Assembly: GCA_016803235.1 (NCBI GenBank)
Contig: JADCLI010000018.1
Span: 1 to 64,000 of the forward strand
DNA from: Pimelobacter simplex
GTDB lineage: Bacteria > Actinomycetota > Actinomycetes > Propionibacteriales > Nocardioidaceae
Direction: 5' to 3'
DNA length: 64,000 bases
In this document: piece by piece, positions 42,644 through 51,684 of the stretch
Position numbering within the stretch: the first letter of the stretch is position 1
Layout: each line of letters starts with the position of its first letter
Translations under genes and position numbers: made by a program
The notes under the pieces: model-generated
What the model was told of the DNA's origin: nothing
Databases searched by the model: none
What the model saw: only the letters and a program-made list of their open reading frames with translations

Positions 42644-43825
42644 ATGCCCGCACGTCGCCTGATGGCGTCCGAGGAGTACGCCGACCTGCTCCGCCTGGCC
42701 CGCCAGCTCGCCACCGACGAGCTGCTGCCGCGCGCCGCGGAGGCCGAGGCGACGGGCACCTTCCCGCGCGAGGTGTTCCGGCTGCTCGGGCAGGCCGGCT
42801 TCCTCGGCCTGCCGTACCCGGAGGAGGTCGGGGGCGGCGGGCTGCCCTACGAGGTCTACCTGCAGGTGCTCGAGGAGATCGGCTCGGTCTGGTCCAGCGT
42901 CGGCGTCGGCGTCTCGGTCCACGCGCTCAGTTGCTTCGGCCTGGCCACGGCCGGTAACGACGAGCAGCGGCGGGCCTGGCTGCCCGAGATGCTCGGCGGC
43001 GACCTGCTCGGCGCCTACTGCCTCTCCGAGGCGCACGCCGGCTCCGACCCGGCCGCGATGCGCACCCGGGCCCGCCTCGACGGCGACGCCTACGTCATCA
43101 ACGGCGCCAAGGCGTGGGTGACCCACGGCGGCAAGGCCGACTTCTACAAGGTCATGGCCCGCACCGGCGACGGCCGCGGTGACATCTCCTGCTTCCTCGT
43201 GCGCGCCGACACCCCCGGCCTGTCGGCCGACGCCCCCGAGGACAAGATGGGCCTGATGGGCTCGACCACCGCGACGGTGCGCTTCGAGGACGTCCGGGTG
43301 CCGGTCGAGCAGCGCCTCGGCGACGAGGGCCAGGGGCTCAGGATCGCCCTCGCCGGCCTCGACGCCGGCCGTCTCGGCATCGCCGCCGTCGCCACCGGCC
43401 TCGCCCAGGGGGCCCTCGACCGCGCCGTCGCCTACGCCCAGCAGCGCGAGGCCTTCGGCCAGCGGATCATCGACCACCAGGGGCTGGCCTTCGTGCTCGC
43501 CGACATGGAGGCCGCCGTCCAGTCGGCCCGCGCCACGGTGCTGCACGCGGCACGGCTCAAGGACCTCGGCCTGCCCTTCTCCCGCGAGGCGTCGATCGCC
43601 AAGCTGGTCGCCACCGACGCCGCCATGAAGGTCACGACCGACGCCGTCCAGGTGCTCGGCGGCGCCGGCTACACCAAGGACTTCCCGGTCGAGCGCTACA
43701 TGCGCGAGGCCAAGGTGATGCAGATCTTCGAGGGCACCAACCAGATCCAGCGGATGGTCATCGGCCGTTCACTCGACCGCGAGGCCGGCGCGGGCGCGAT
43801 CGTCTCCGTCGGCTCCATCAGCTGA
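42644..43825 (+). CDS. Acyl-CoA dehydrogenase
   Basis: FAD enzyme that makes 2,3-enoyl-CoA. The 393-aa product has AYCLSEAHAGSDPAAM, WVTHGGKAD, the quinone/ETF segment REAFGQRIIDHQGL, and the catalytic base E363 in QIFEGTNQIQRM. ATG 42644 follows GGAGG. It is divergent from the TetR-LLM operon, suggesting joint control, and its 3' end overlaps the S51-like gene by eight bases. Confidence 0.92.
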   Translation: MPARRLMASEEYADLLRLARQLATDELLPRAAEAEATGTFPREVFRLLGQAGFLGLPYPEEVGGGGLPYEVYLQVLEEIGSVWSSVGVGVSVHALSCFGLATAGNDEQRRAWLPEMLGGDLLGAYCLSEAHAGSDPAAMRTRARLDGDAYVINGAKAWVTHGGKADFYKVMARTGDGRGDISCFLVRADTPGLSADAPEDKMGLMGSTTATVRFEDVRVPVEQRLGDEGQGLRIALAGLDAGRLGIAAVATGLAQGALDRAVAYAQQREAFGQRIIDHQGLAFVLADMEAAVQSARATVLHAARLKDLGLPFSREASIAKLVATDAAMKVTTDAVQVLGGAGYTKDFPVERYMREAKVMQIFEGTNQIQRMVIGRSLDREAGAGAIVSVGSIS

Positions 43826-44477
43826 CGAGCACCCCGCCCTCGGCGGGCCGCACCTGCAGCGCCGACCCGGCGCCCACGACCTCGACCACCCCGTCCCGTA
43901 CGACGACCGCGGTGTGCTCGTCGATCGCCCGGGCCTGCGCGACCAGCCCGGCCCGGACCGCCGCGACCGCGCGGGGCAGGGTGCCCCACTGGGCGGCGTG
44001 GACGTCCACCGCGAAGTCCACCCGGCCCAGTCCGGCGACGACGGCCAGCTCGTCGAGGTCCTCGCCGGCGTCCTCCGGGGCGACCGGACGGCCGTCGTGC
44101 TGCCAGCCCCCGACGATCGCGCGCTCGGCGGCGATCGCCGCGCCGGCCGAGAAGCCGGCGTAGGGGAGGGCCGCCAGCGCGTCGCGCGCCGGCACCACGA
44201 GCTCGGCGTACAGCGGGGTGAGGCCGCCGGCGACGAACACCCCGGCCGCGCCGGACAGGTCGTCGCCGGTCAGGGGCCGTCCCTCGGACAGGACGACGGC
44301 CCGCACCGCTGCGGCGTCACCGAGCACGCCGCGCCAGCGGTCCAGGTCGACCCCGTCGCCTTCGTCGACGACGACGCAGGCCGCCTCGCCGCCCGCGAGC
44401 TCCGCCACGAACGGCGCGAGGAGTGCCCGCACCTGCGCCTCGTCCCGCCCACCACCGACCAGCACGCTCAGGCTCAT
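43818..44477 (-). CDS. Peptidase S51-like / type 1 glutamine amidotransferase-like
   Basis: The 219-aa product has the cyanophycinase/dipeptidase E fold: VFVAGGLTPLYAELV followed by the nucleophile elbow YAGFSAGAAIAAERAIVGG, with Ser in GFSAGA. It may cleave small acidic peptides or related compounds. It converges with the acyl-CoA dehydrogenase. Confidence 0.75.
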   Translation of the reverse strand: MSLSVLVGGGRDEAQVRALLAPFVAELAGGEAACVVVDEGDGVDLDRWRGVLGDAAAVRAVVLSEGRPLTGDDLSGAAGVFVAGGLTPLYAELVVPARDALAALPYAGFSAGAAIAAERAIVGGWQHDGRPVAPEDAGEDLDELAVVAGLGRVDFAVDVHAAQWGTLPRAVAAVRAGLVAQARAIDEHTAVVVRDGVVEVVGAGSALQVRPAEGGVLVS

Positions 44478-44497
44478 GCGCCCAGCATGCCCTGCCC

Positions 44498-44503
44498 TAG
44501 GGT
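44498..44503 (+). promoter_or_regulatory. -10 box for leaderless gntR transcript
   Basis: TAGGGT ends six bases before the GTG at 44510; the bases between (GGCGCC) hold no ribosome site. Confidence 0.5.
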
Positions 44504-44509
44504 GGCGCC

Positions 44510-45229
44510 GTGAGTGGAACGGACCTGCCCGAGCCGGTCGAGCGACGGCTGCAGCGGCTCTGGGCCGACGCCGCCGAGCGGGGCGGGCCGATGCCGGGCG
44601 AGACGGTCCTCGCCTCGGAGCTGGAGGTCAGCCGGCCGGCCGTGCGCGAGGCCCTGGTCCGGCTCGAGGAGCGCGGCTTCATCCACCGTCGCAAGGGCGC
44701 CGACACCACGGTCAACAGCTCGCTGCTCGGCATCCCGGCCCGCTTCGAGCAGCGCCTCGACAGCGCCGAGCTGATCGCCGCGATGGGCCGCACGCCGTCG
44801 GTCGAGGTCGTGTCCGCCGAGGTCGGCGAGGTGAGCCTCGACGAGGCCGACGCGTACGACGTCTCACCGCGCCGGACCGTGCTGCGCACCACCAAGGTCT
44901 GGTCCGCCGACGGGGAGCCGGTGCTGGTGGCGCGCGACGTCGTACCGATCCTGACCGGTGCGGACCCGGCCGCGCTGGATCCCGCGACCCCGATGCCCGC
45001 CCTGGCCCGGGAGCTCGCCGGCGAGCAGGTCGGCTGGGAGCTGGTGTGGCCCGGTGCCGACGGCCTGTCGGCCGAGGACGCCGGGCTGACCGGCCGCCCC
45101 GAGGGTGAGGCGGCGATGACCCTCGAGGCGACCGGGATCGGTCGCACCGGCACGGTCTGCTACTGGACCCGTGAGGTGCACGTGCGTGGCGCGTTCCGCT
45201 ACGCGATGGTGCGTCGCGCCGACTGGTAG
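44510..45229 (+). CDS. GntR-family regulator of amidohydrolase operon
   Basis: The 239-aa product has the GntR HTH (about 10-72; LASELEVSRPAVREALVRLE) and a UTRA domain. It is transcribed toward, and converges with, the minus-strand amidohydrolase-OsmC operon. Tandem CTGTCAGACA palindromes before that operon are good candidates for its operator. Its own start looks leaderless. Confidence 0.88.
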   Translation: MSGTDLPEPVERRLQRLWADAAERGGPMPGETVLASELEVSRPAVREALVRLEERGFIHRRKGADTTVNSSLLGIPARFEQRLDSAELIAAMGRTPSVEVVSAEVGEVSLDEADAYDVSPRRTVLRTTKVWSADGEPVLVARDVVPILTGADPAALDPATPMPALARELAGEQVGWELVWPGADGLSAEDAGLTGRPEGEAAMTLEATGIGRTGTVCYWTREVHVRGAFRYAMVRRADW

Positions 45230-45235
45230 CCGCGC

Positions 45236-46474
45236 TCAGCGGTGAAGACGGGTCGTGGTCTCCGACTCCGCGACCACGCGCCCCTCGCGGATCACCCAGC
45301 GTGGCCGGGCGTGCTCGGTCAGCACATCGCGCAGCCGTCCGTCGGCGTGCACGCACAGGTTGGCCGGTTTGCCCTCGGCGATCGAATGGTCCGCGACGCC
45401 GAGCACCTCGGCCGCCCGCGTCGTGACCAGGTCCAGCAGCAGCCGCTGGTCCGCGGCGGTGAGGAAGCGCAGTGCGTGCGCGGCGAGGAAGGCGACCTCC
45501 AGCATGCTGTGCCGGCCGAACGGGTAGTACGCGTCCTCGATGTCGTCCTGCCCCAGGGCGACCGGGATGCCGTCCTCGAGGAACTCCCGCACCGGCAGGT
45601 GGAGCGGCCCGGTGTGCGGGTCGGACACGAAGCCCAGCCCGGCCGCGTGCGCGAGGTCCATCAGCCGCTGCAGCGTCGGCTGCGGGTACGTCGCCAGGGC
45701 GCGCGCGTGGCACGCGACCCCGCGCCCGCGCAGGTCGTGCTCGATCATCGACTCGGCGAGCAGCTGCGTGGTCCGGAGCGAGGGGTCGCCGGCGTCGTCG
45801 ACGAGCATCGCCACCCGCTTGCCCTGCGCCGCGGCCAGCCGGCAGGCCCACTCGACGTGTGCCCTGGCGTCGGTGTCGGTCATCTCGATCCAGGGGATCC
45901 CGCCGACCACGTCGGCGCCCATCCGCAGCGCCTCCTCGCACAGCGCGGCCGCGCCCGGGTCGCGCAGCAATCCGTCCTGCGGGAAGGCCACCACCTGGAC
46001 GTCGAGCAGGTCGCGGTACTCCTCGCGCACGGCCAGCACCGCCTCCATCCCCACCAGCCGCGCCGTGGCGTCGACGTCGACGAACGCCTGGACGTGCAGC
46101 ACCCCGTGCGTGACGGCGGCGTCCAGGGCGCGCCGGATGTTGGGCTCGAGCCAGGCGCGGTCGTACTGCCGCTTCACCCGGCTCGCCTCGCGCACGATCG
46201 AGCGCAGCGCGGCGCCCATGCTCCCGGACGTGTAGGCCGCCAGTGCGCCGTCGCCCGCCCGGTCGAGCGTGTGCACCTTCTCCAGGTGCATGTGCCCGTT
46301 GACGAAGGACTCGGTCACCAGCCCGCCGCCGGCGTCGAGGGTGCGGCCGGCCGTCGCGCCGGCCGGCGCCTCGGGGCCGACGTGGGCGTAGTGGCCGTCG
46401 CGGATCCCCAGCGTGACGGGCGATCCGTCGGCCCGGCGGCCGTTCGTGACGAGCAGGTCGTACGGCGCGTTCAT
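45236..46474 (-). CDS. Amidohydrolase, cytosine deaminase-like
   Basis: The 412-aa product is a TIM-barrel metal-dependent hydrolase: HMHLEKVHT (metal His pair in NGHMHLEK), VACHARALATYP (metal His), SDPHTGPLHLPV and GQDDIEDAYYPFGRHSMLE (metal Asp region), as in CodA-like deaminases. It may act on a nitrogen heterocycle. It overlaps the OsmC gene by ATGA. Substrate unknown. Confidence 0.82.
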   Translation of the reverse strand: MNAPYDLLVTNGRRADGSPVTLGIRDGHYAHVGPEAPAGATAGRTLDAGGGLVTESFVNGHMHLEKVHTLDRAGDGALAAYTSGSMGAALRSIVREASRVKRQYDRAWLEPNIRRALDAAVTHGVLHVQAFVDVDATARLVGMEAVLAVREEYRDLLDVQVVAFPQDGLLRDPGAAALCEEALRMGADVVGGIPWIEMTDTDARAHVEWACRLAAAQGKRVAMLVDDAGDPSLRTTQLLAESMIEHDLRGRGVACHARALATYPQPTLQRLMDLAHAAGLGFVSDPHTGPLHLPVREFLEDGIPVALGQDDIEDAYYPFGRHSMLEVAFLAAHALRFLTAADQRLLLDLVTTRAAEVLGVADHSIAEGKPANLCVHADGRLRDVLTEHARPRWVIREGRVVAESETTTRLHR

Positions 46475-46938
46475 GCCGCCACCTCGAAGGAGATCGACTC
46501 CTGCAGCGTCAGCGCGCGGCGCAGGGTGTTGCCGACCGGGCAGGTCTCGATGCCGTGCCGCAGGGCATCCTGCTGCGCGGCGGTGAGGTCGCCGTGCACG
46601 GTGACCTCCGCGATGATCCGCGAGATCCGCAGCTCCCGCTCGCCGGGGTCGAGCGGGCCCGAGGTCGGCCGGTTGATCCGCAGCGAGAGCCGGATCTCGG
46701 CCCGGTCGTAGTCGAAGCCCTGCTGCCGCGCGACCCCGCGCAGGGTGCCGGCCATGCAGCCGCCGAGAGCCGAGAGCACGAGGCCGAAGGGGTTGGGCGC
46801 CGTACCGCCGCCCTCGAACTCGCGCGGCTCGTCGATGACGACGGTGTGCTCGCCGCCGACGACGGCGAGCGAGGCGAAGTCGGTCAGGCTGTGCACGACG
46901 ACGTCGCGGTTGGCCGACGCATGGGTCGATGCGGTCAC
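46471..46938 (-). CDS. OsmC-family protein
   Basis: The 155-aa product has the OsmC fold with redox cysteines C61 (in ALGGCMAGTL) and C133 (in IETCPVGN), so it may reduce organic peroxides or another thiol-reactive compound. It is the first gene of the operon with the deaminase-like enzyme, just below the tandem palindromes. Confidence 0.88.
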   Translation of the reverse strand: MTASTHASANRDVVVHSLTDFASLAVVGGEHTVVIDEPREFEGGGTAPNPFGLVLSALGGCMAGTLRGVARQQGFDYDRAEIRLSLRINRPTSGPLDPGERELRISRIIAEVTVHGDLTAAQQDALRHGIETCPVGNTLRRALTLQESISFEVAA

Positions 46939-46961
46939 GGGGTCCTCCCGGGCTCGATGAT

Positions 46962-46995
46962 CTGTCAGACAGGACGTTCCTCACCTGTCAGACAT
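46962..46995. promoter_or_regulatory. Tandem CTGTCAGACA palindromes, GntR operator candidate
   Basis: CTGTC-A-GACAG (46962-46972) is a perfect 11-bp palindrome; TGTCAGACA recurs at 46986-46994, 23 bp centre to centre. They lie before the OsmC-amidohydrolase operon, whose neighbouring GntR gene is the likely regulator. Confidence 0.6.
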
Positions 46996-47065
46996 GTGTC
47001 AAGAGTCGTGGGCGCACCGGCGGGCCGGCTCGTCAGGACTCGACGAGCCGGGCGGTGGGTTGGGG

Positions 47066-47602
47066 TCAGGACTTGCCGTCGACCGGTACGACGCCCGCGC
47101 GGTGCCGCTGCGCCAGCTCGCCGTAGTAGGCGGCGTTGGTCTCGACCCAGAAGTGCGCGCCCGTGCCCTCGATCGGCCGCTTCGTCTCGGCGGGCGCCCC
47201 GGCGGCGAGCACGCCCTCGGGGATCTTGGTGCCCGGCGTGACGACCGCGCCGGCCGCGACGAGCGAGCCCGCCCCGATCGTGGCGTGGTCGAGGACCGTG
47301 CTGCCGTTGCCGAGCAGGGACTTCTCGCCCATGGTGTCGCCGTGGAACACGCAGCCGTGGGCCACGGTCGCGTTGGGGCCGATGTCGATGACGACGTCGG
47401 GGGCGCCGTGGACGACCGAGTTGTCCTGGATGTTCGAGCCCTCGCGCACGATGATCGTGCAGATGTCGGCGCGGAGCACCGCGCCGTACCAGACGCTCGC
47501 GCCCTTCTCGACGCGCACGTCGCCGATCAGCGTCGCGGTGGGCGCGACGAACGCCTCGGGGTGGACCTGGGGCCGCCGGCCCTCGAACTCGTAGAGGAAC
47601 AC
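47066..47602 (-). CDS. Gamma-class carbonic anhydrase-like protein
   Basis: The 178-aa left-handed beta-helix protein has hexapeptide repeats and the three metal histidines H65, H82 and H87 of gamma carbonic anhydrases, in NSVVHGAP and VAHGCVFHGDT. It is in line with the HxlR gene 16 bp upstream. GTG 47602 is the start. Confidence 0.88.
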   Translation of the reverse strand: MFLYEFEGRRPQVHPEAFVAPTATLIGDVRVEKGASVWYGAVLRADICTIIVREGSNIQDNSVVHGAPDVVIDIGPNATVAHGCVFHGDTMGEKSLLGNGSTVLDHATIGAGSLVAAGAVVTPGTKIPEGVLAAGAPAETKRPIEGTGAHFWVETNAAYYGELAQRHRAGVVPVDGKS

Positions 47603-47618
47603 GGCCCCACCGTAGGGG

Positions 47619-48107
47619 TCAGGCTCCGGCGCCCCGCAGCCGGTGCTCGGCGTCGCGCCACGGCTTGACCCAGGTCATGTCCTCCGGGCGCAGCGGCTCG
47701 CCGCAGGCGCTGCAGGTCTCCGCCCGCGTGGTCTCCTGTCCGCAGGCCTCGTGACGCAGCACCATGTGCGCGCCGCCTGCGGGCAGCCGGGTGTGCTTCT
47801 CGCCCCACAGTGCGAGCTGCTGGAGCAGGGGCAGCAGGTCGGCGGCGGCCTCGGTGGCGACGTAGCGCTGCCGGGTGCGCCCGTCGCGGACGTAGTCGAC
47901 GGTGTCGAGCAGGCCCGCCTCGCGCATCGCCTTCAGCCGCCGGCTGAGCACCGCCTCGGAGATGCCGAGGTTGTCGCGCAGCTGCTCGAACCGGCCGTTG
48001 CCGTGGAGCACGTCGCGCACGATCAGCAGCAGCCACGGGTCGCCCAGGACGTCGAGGGAGCGGCGGACGGGGCAGTGGTCCGCCGACCAGTCGGAGCGCA
48101 GGGCCAT
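47619..48107 (-). CDS. HxlR-family regulator
   Basis: The 162-aa product has the HxlR winged HTH (about 10-100; CPVRRSLDVLGDPWLLLIVR, FEQLRDNLGISEAVLSRRL) and a C-terminal Cys pair (CSACG) that may bind metal. The ATG at 48107 follows TACGCT by seven bases, so it is probably leaderless. It is divergent from the MFS gene. Confidence 0.88.
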   Translation of the reverse strand: MALRSDWSADHCPVRRSLDVLGDPWLLLIVRDVLHGNGRFEQLRDNLGISEAVLSRRLKAMREAGLLDTVDYVRDGRTRQRYVATEAAADLLPLLQQLALWGEKHTRLPAGGAHMVLRHEACGQETTRAETCSACGEPLRPEDMTWVKPWRDAEHRLRGAGA

Positions 48108-48114
48108 GCGTGCT

Positions 48115-48120
48115 AGCGTA
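48115..48120 (-). promoter_or_regulatory. -10 box for leaderless hxlR transcript
   Basis: On the minus strand TACGCT ends seven bases before the ATG at 48107, with no ribosome site between. Confidence 0.45.
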
Positions 48121-48152
48121 CCGGTCTGACTTCGCTCAAGAAAGCCTGCTCG

Positions 48153-49490
48153 ATGACGATCTCCGCACCACCGGCCACCCGCCGCCGCCTCCACCCCGCC
48201 TGGGTGGTGGCCGCCGTCGCCTTCCTCGCGCTGATCGGCGCCGCCGGCTTCCGCGCGGCCCCGGGTGCGCTGATGGTGCCGCTGCACGACGAGTTCGGCT
48301 GGTCGACGAGCGTCATGTCGCTCGCGGTGAGCATCAACCTGGTCCTGTTCGGTCTGACCGCGCCGTTCGCCGCGGCGCTGATGGACCGCTTCGGCCTGCG
48401 CCGGGTGGTCGCCGCGGCGCTCTCGCTGGTCGCCCTCGGGGCCGGCGGCAGCGTGCTGATGACGGCGTCCTGGCAGCTGGTCGTCTGCTGGGGCGTGCTG
48501 ATCGGCCTCGGCACCGGCTCGATGGCCCTCGTCTTCGCCGCCACCATCGCGAACCGCTGGTTCGAGCAGCGGCGCGGCCTGGTCATGGGCATCCTCACCG
48601 CCGGCTCCGCGACCGGGCAGCTGGTCTTCCTGCCGATCGTCGCGGCGCTGGCCGAGGGCGCAGGCTGGCGCCCGGCGTCACTCGTCATCGCGGGCGCGGC
48701 GCTGGCCGTCGTACCCGTGGTGTGGCTGGTCGTCCGCGACCACCCCGAGGACCGCGGCGTCGCGCCGTACGGTGCCGCTCCGGACTGGACGGCCCCGCCC
48801 CGCCCCGCCGGCGGCGCGACCCGGCGCGCCGTCGAGGGACTCACGTACGCCGCCCGCCACCGCGCGTTCTGGGCGCTCGCCGGCGCCTTCGCGATCTGCG
48901 GCGCGACCACCAACGGCCTGATCGGCATCCACTTCATCCCGTCGGCCCACGACCACGGGATGTCCGCAACCACCGCCGCCGGCCTGCTCGCGGTGGTCGG
49001 CGTCTTCGACATCGTCGGCACCATCGCGTCCGGCTGGCTCACCGACCGCTTCGACCCACGGGCGCTGCTCGTCGCCTACTACCTGTTCCGCGGCCTCGGC
49101 CTGCTCCTGCTGCCCAGCCTGCTGGCCGACGCCGTGCACCCGAGCATGGTGCTGTTCATCGTGGTCTACGGCCTCGACTGGGTCGCGACCGTCCCACCCA
49201 CGGCCGCCCTGTGCCGCGAGGTGTTCGGCGAGCGCGGCACCATCGTCTTCGGCTGGGTCTTCGCCTCCCACCAGCTCGGCGCGGCCGTGGCGGCTCTCGG
49301 CGCCGGCGTGATCCGCGACCAGCTCGGCACCTACACCTGGGCCTGGTGGGGCGGCGCCGCTCTGTGTGCCCTCGCCGCCGTCCTCTCCGTGGTCGTCGTC
49401 ACGGCGAGGGCACCGGTCGTCGAGGAGGCCATCGGCCAACCGTCCGTAGGTGGATCCGACTTGGCTGCGTCACGAGACGCCGCGAGGTGA
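48153..49490 (+). CDS. MFS transporter
   Basis: The 445-aa protein has about 12 helices and the MFS loop motif DRFGLRRVVAAALSLV after helix 2, with a second copy DRFDPRALLVAYYLF after helix 8. The pattern resembles OFA/monocarboxylate-type or drug carriers. It is divergent from HxlR and ends in a large hairpin. Confidence 0.87.
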   Translation: MTISAPPATRRRLHPAWVVAAVAFLALIGAAGFRAAPGALMVPLHDEFGWSTSVMSLAVSINLVLFGLTAPFAAALMDRFGLRRVVAAALSLVALGAGGSVLMTASWQLVVCWGVLIGLGTGSMALVFAATIANRWFEQRRGLVMGILTAGSATGQLVFLPIVAALAEGAGWRPASLVIAGAALAVVPVVWLVVRDHPEDRGVAPYGAAPDWTAPPRPAGGATRRAVEGLTYAARHRAFWALAGAFAICGATTNGLIGIHFIPSAHDHGMSATTAAGLLAVVGVFDIVGTIASGWLTDRFDPRALLVAYYLFRGLGLLLLPSLLADAVHPSMVLFIVVYGLDWVATVPPTAALCREVFGERGTIVFGWVFASHQLGAAVAALGAGVIRDQLGTYTWAWWGGAALCALAAVLSVVVVTARAPVVEEAIGQPSVGGSDLAASRDAAR

Positions 49491-49543
49491 TGCCGGAACT
49501 GCCCACGGACAGCTCCGGCATCACCTCACCTGGTCTCGTGACG
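49468..49543. terminator. Nested hairpin after MFS gene
   Basis: An outer 11-bp arm (49468-49478 with 49533-49543) and an inner 14-bp arm (49484-49497 with 49514-49527) form one long interrupted stem. The MFS stop codon lies inside it. It probably terminates transcription between convergent MFS and acyl-CoA carboxylase operons. Confidence 0.7.
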
Positions 49544-49622
49544 CGCCGGGACCTCGCTTGCTTCGCGGCGCGAGCTCACCGGCGCTCCTCGACCTGCTGA
49601 CGCCTTCAGCGCCTTCGCAAGC

Positions 49623-51410
49623 TCAGGCGCTGGCGTCCACGATCTCGCAGACGACCTCGCCGTTGCCGATGGTGGCGCCGACCTCGGCCGACAGGCCGGT
49701 GATGGTGCCGGCCTTGTGGGCCTTGAGCGGCTGCTCCATCTTCATCGCCTCGAGCACGACGACGACGTCGCCCTCCTCGACCGCCTGGCCCTCCTCGACC
49801 GCGACCTTGACGATCGTGCCCTGCATCGGCGAGGCGACCGAGTCGCCCGACGCCGCGGCACCGGCCTTCTTGCCGCCGGCGCGCTTCGGCTTCTTGGCGC
49901 CACCGGCGGCAGCGCCGCCACCGAGACCGCCCAGGCCGGCCGGGAGGACGACCTCGATCCGCTTGCCGCCGACCTCGACGACGACCTTCTGCTTCTCGCC
50001 GGCCTCCTCCGCCTCGCCGGCCACGCCGCCGTACGGCGTGATCTGGTTGTCGAAGTCGGTCTCGATCCAGGTCGTGTAGACGTCGAAGGAGCCCTCGCCC
50101 GACGGGTTCGAGGCGCCGACCCACGCGGGGTCGTTGACGATGACCTCGTGGAAGGTGATCGCGGTCGGCATGCCGTCGACCTCGAACTCCGCCAGCGCCC
50201 GGCGCGAGCGCTCGATCGCCTGGGTGCGGCTGGAGCCGGTGATGATCAGCTTGGCGATCAGCGAGTCGAAGGCGCCGGGAACGGTCTCGCCGACCTCGTA
50301 GCCGCCGTCGACCCGGACGCCCGGGCCCTGCGGCGGGTTCCAGGCGGTCAGCGTGCCGGGAGCCGGCATGAAGTTGTTGCCGCCGTCCTCGGCGTTGATG
50401 CGGTACTCGATCGAGTGGCCGCGGATCTCCGGGTCGCCGTAGCCGAGCTCCTCGCCCGCCGCGATGCGGAACATCTCGCGGACCAGGTCGATGCCGGTGA
50501 CCTCCTCGGACACGCAGTGCTCGACCTGGAGCCGGGTGTTGACCTCGAGGAAGGAGATGGTGCCGTCCGCGGCGACGAGGAACTCGCAGGTGCCGGCGCC
50601 GACATAGTTGGCCTCGCGCAGGATCGCCTTCGACGACTCGTAGAGGCGCGCGTTCTGCTCGTCGGTGAGGAACGGGGCGGGCGCCTCCTCGACCAGCTTC
50701 TGGTGACGGCGCTGCAGCGAGCAGTCGCGGGTCGAGACGACCACGACGTTGCCGTGCGAGTCGGCCAGGCACTGGGTCTCGACGTGGCGCGGCTTGTCGA
50801 GGAACTTCTCGACCAGGCACTCGCCGCGACCGAACGCGCCGATCGCCTCGCGGGTCGCGGACTCGAACAGCTCGGGGATCTCCTCGAGGGTGCGGGCGAC
50901 CTTGAGGCCGCGACCGCCACCGCCGAAGACCGCCTTGATGGCGACCGGGAGGCCGTGCTCCTTGGCGAACGCGACGATCTCGTCGGCCGACTCGACCGGG
51001 TCCTTGAGGCCGGGGGCCAGCGGGGCGCCGGCGGCGAGGGCGATCTGCTTCGCCTTCGCCTTGTCGCCCAGGCCGTCGATCGCCTCGGGGGAGGGGCCGA
51101 TCCAGATCAGGCCCGCGTCGAGCACGGCCTGCGCGAACGCGGCGTTCTCGGCGAGGAAGCCGTAGCCCGGGTGGACCGAGTCGGCGCCCGACTGCTTCGC
51201 GACGTCGATGATCTTGGCGATGTCGAGGTACGTCTCCGCGGGGGTCGCGCCGCCCAGGGAGTAGGCCTCGTCGGCCAGGCGCACGAACAGCGCGTTGGCG
51301 TCCGGCTCGGCGTACACAGCGACCGAACCGATACCCGCGTCCTTGGCGGCACGGATGACACGCACCGCGATCTCGCCGCGGTTGGCGATCAGGACCTTCT
51401 TCAACGACAT
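49623..51410 (-). CDS. Acyl-CoA carboxylase alpha subunit (BC + BCCP)
   Basis: Carries biotin carboxylase and biotin carrier domains. The 595-aa product has [19 protein letters not shown], the ATP-grasp segment [18 protein letters not shown], and the biotinyl lysine K557 in [12 protein letters not shown] near the C-terminus. Typical of the acetyl/propionyl-CoA carboxylase alpha chain of actinobacteria. ATG 51410 follows GGAAGG. It works with the beta and epsilon subunits upstream. Confidence 0.95.
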   Translation of the reverse strand: MSLKKVLIANRGEIAVRVIRAAKDAGIGSVAVYAEPDANALFVRLADEAYSLGGATPAETYLDIAKIIDVAKQSGADSVHPGYGFLAENAAFAQAVLDAGLIWIGPSPEAIDGLGDKAKAKQIALAAGAPLAPGLKDPVESADEIVAFAKEHGLPVAIKAVFGGGGRGLKVARTLEEIPELFESATREAIGAFGRGECLVEKFLDKPRHVETQCLADSHGNVVVVSTRDCSLQRRHQKLVEEAPAPFLTDEQNARLYESSKAILREANYVGAGTCEFLVAADGTISFLEVNTRLQVEHCVSEEVTGIDLVREMFRIAAGEELGYGDPEIRGHSIEYRINAEDGGNNFMPAPGTLTAWNPPQGPGVRVDGGYEVGETVPGAFDSLIAKLIITGSSRTQAIERSRRALAEFEVDGMPTAITFHEVIVNDPAWVGASNPSGEGSFDVYTTWIETDFDNQITPYGGVAGEAEEAGEKQKVVVEVGGKRIEVVLPAGLGGLGGGAAAGGAKKPKRAGGKKAGAAASGDSVASPMQGTIVKVAVEEGQAVEEGDVVVVLEAMKMEQPLKAHKAGTITGLSAEVGATIGNGEVVCEIVDASA

Positions 51411-51426
51411 GGTGTGGCCTTCCAGT

Positions 51427-51684
51427 TCAGCGGGGCAGGGCGCTGGCGCGCCAGGCGCCGCGTCCGGGGTTCGGGTGGGAGCTGGCGGTACGACGCAGGC
51501 GGCGGGCCGGGTTGGTCCACTCCGAGCGTGGTGCCTCGGGCGCCGTGGCGCCACCGCCGAGGGCGGAGAGCACGGCGACGATCGCGGCGACCTCCTCCGG
51601 CGTGGTGCCCGGGGTGACGACGCGCAGCAGGGGCGCGGCGGGCGCCACGGTCTCCTGCTCGGTCACGGTCTCGACGGCGGTCAC
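51427..51684 (-). CDS. Acyl-CoA carboxylase epsilon subunit
   Basis: The 85-aa product has the actinobacterial AccE pattern: [20 protein letters not shown] and a C-terminal Trp/Arg tail ([24 protein letters not shown]). Epsilon binds the beta subunit and raises activity. It overlaps accD by ATGA. Many annotations miss genes of this size. Confidence 0.9.
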   Translation of the reverse strand: MTAVETVTEQETVAPAAPLLRVVTPGTTPEEVAAIVAVLSALGGGATAPEAPRSEWTNPARRLRRTASSHPNPGRGAWRASALPR

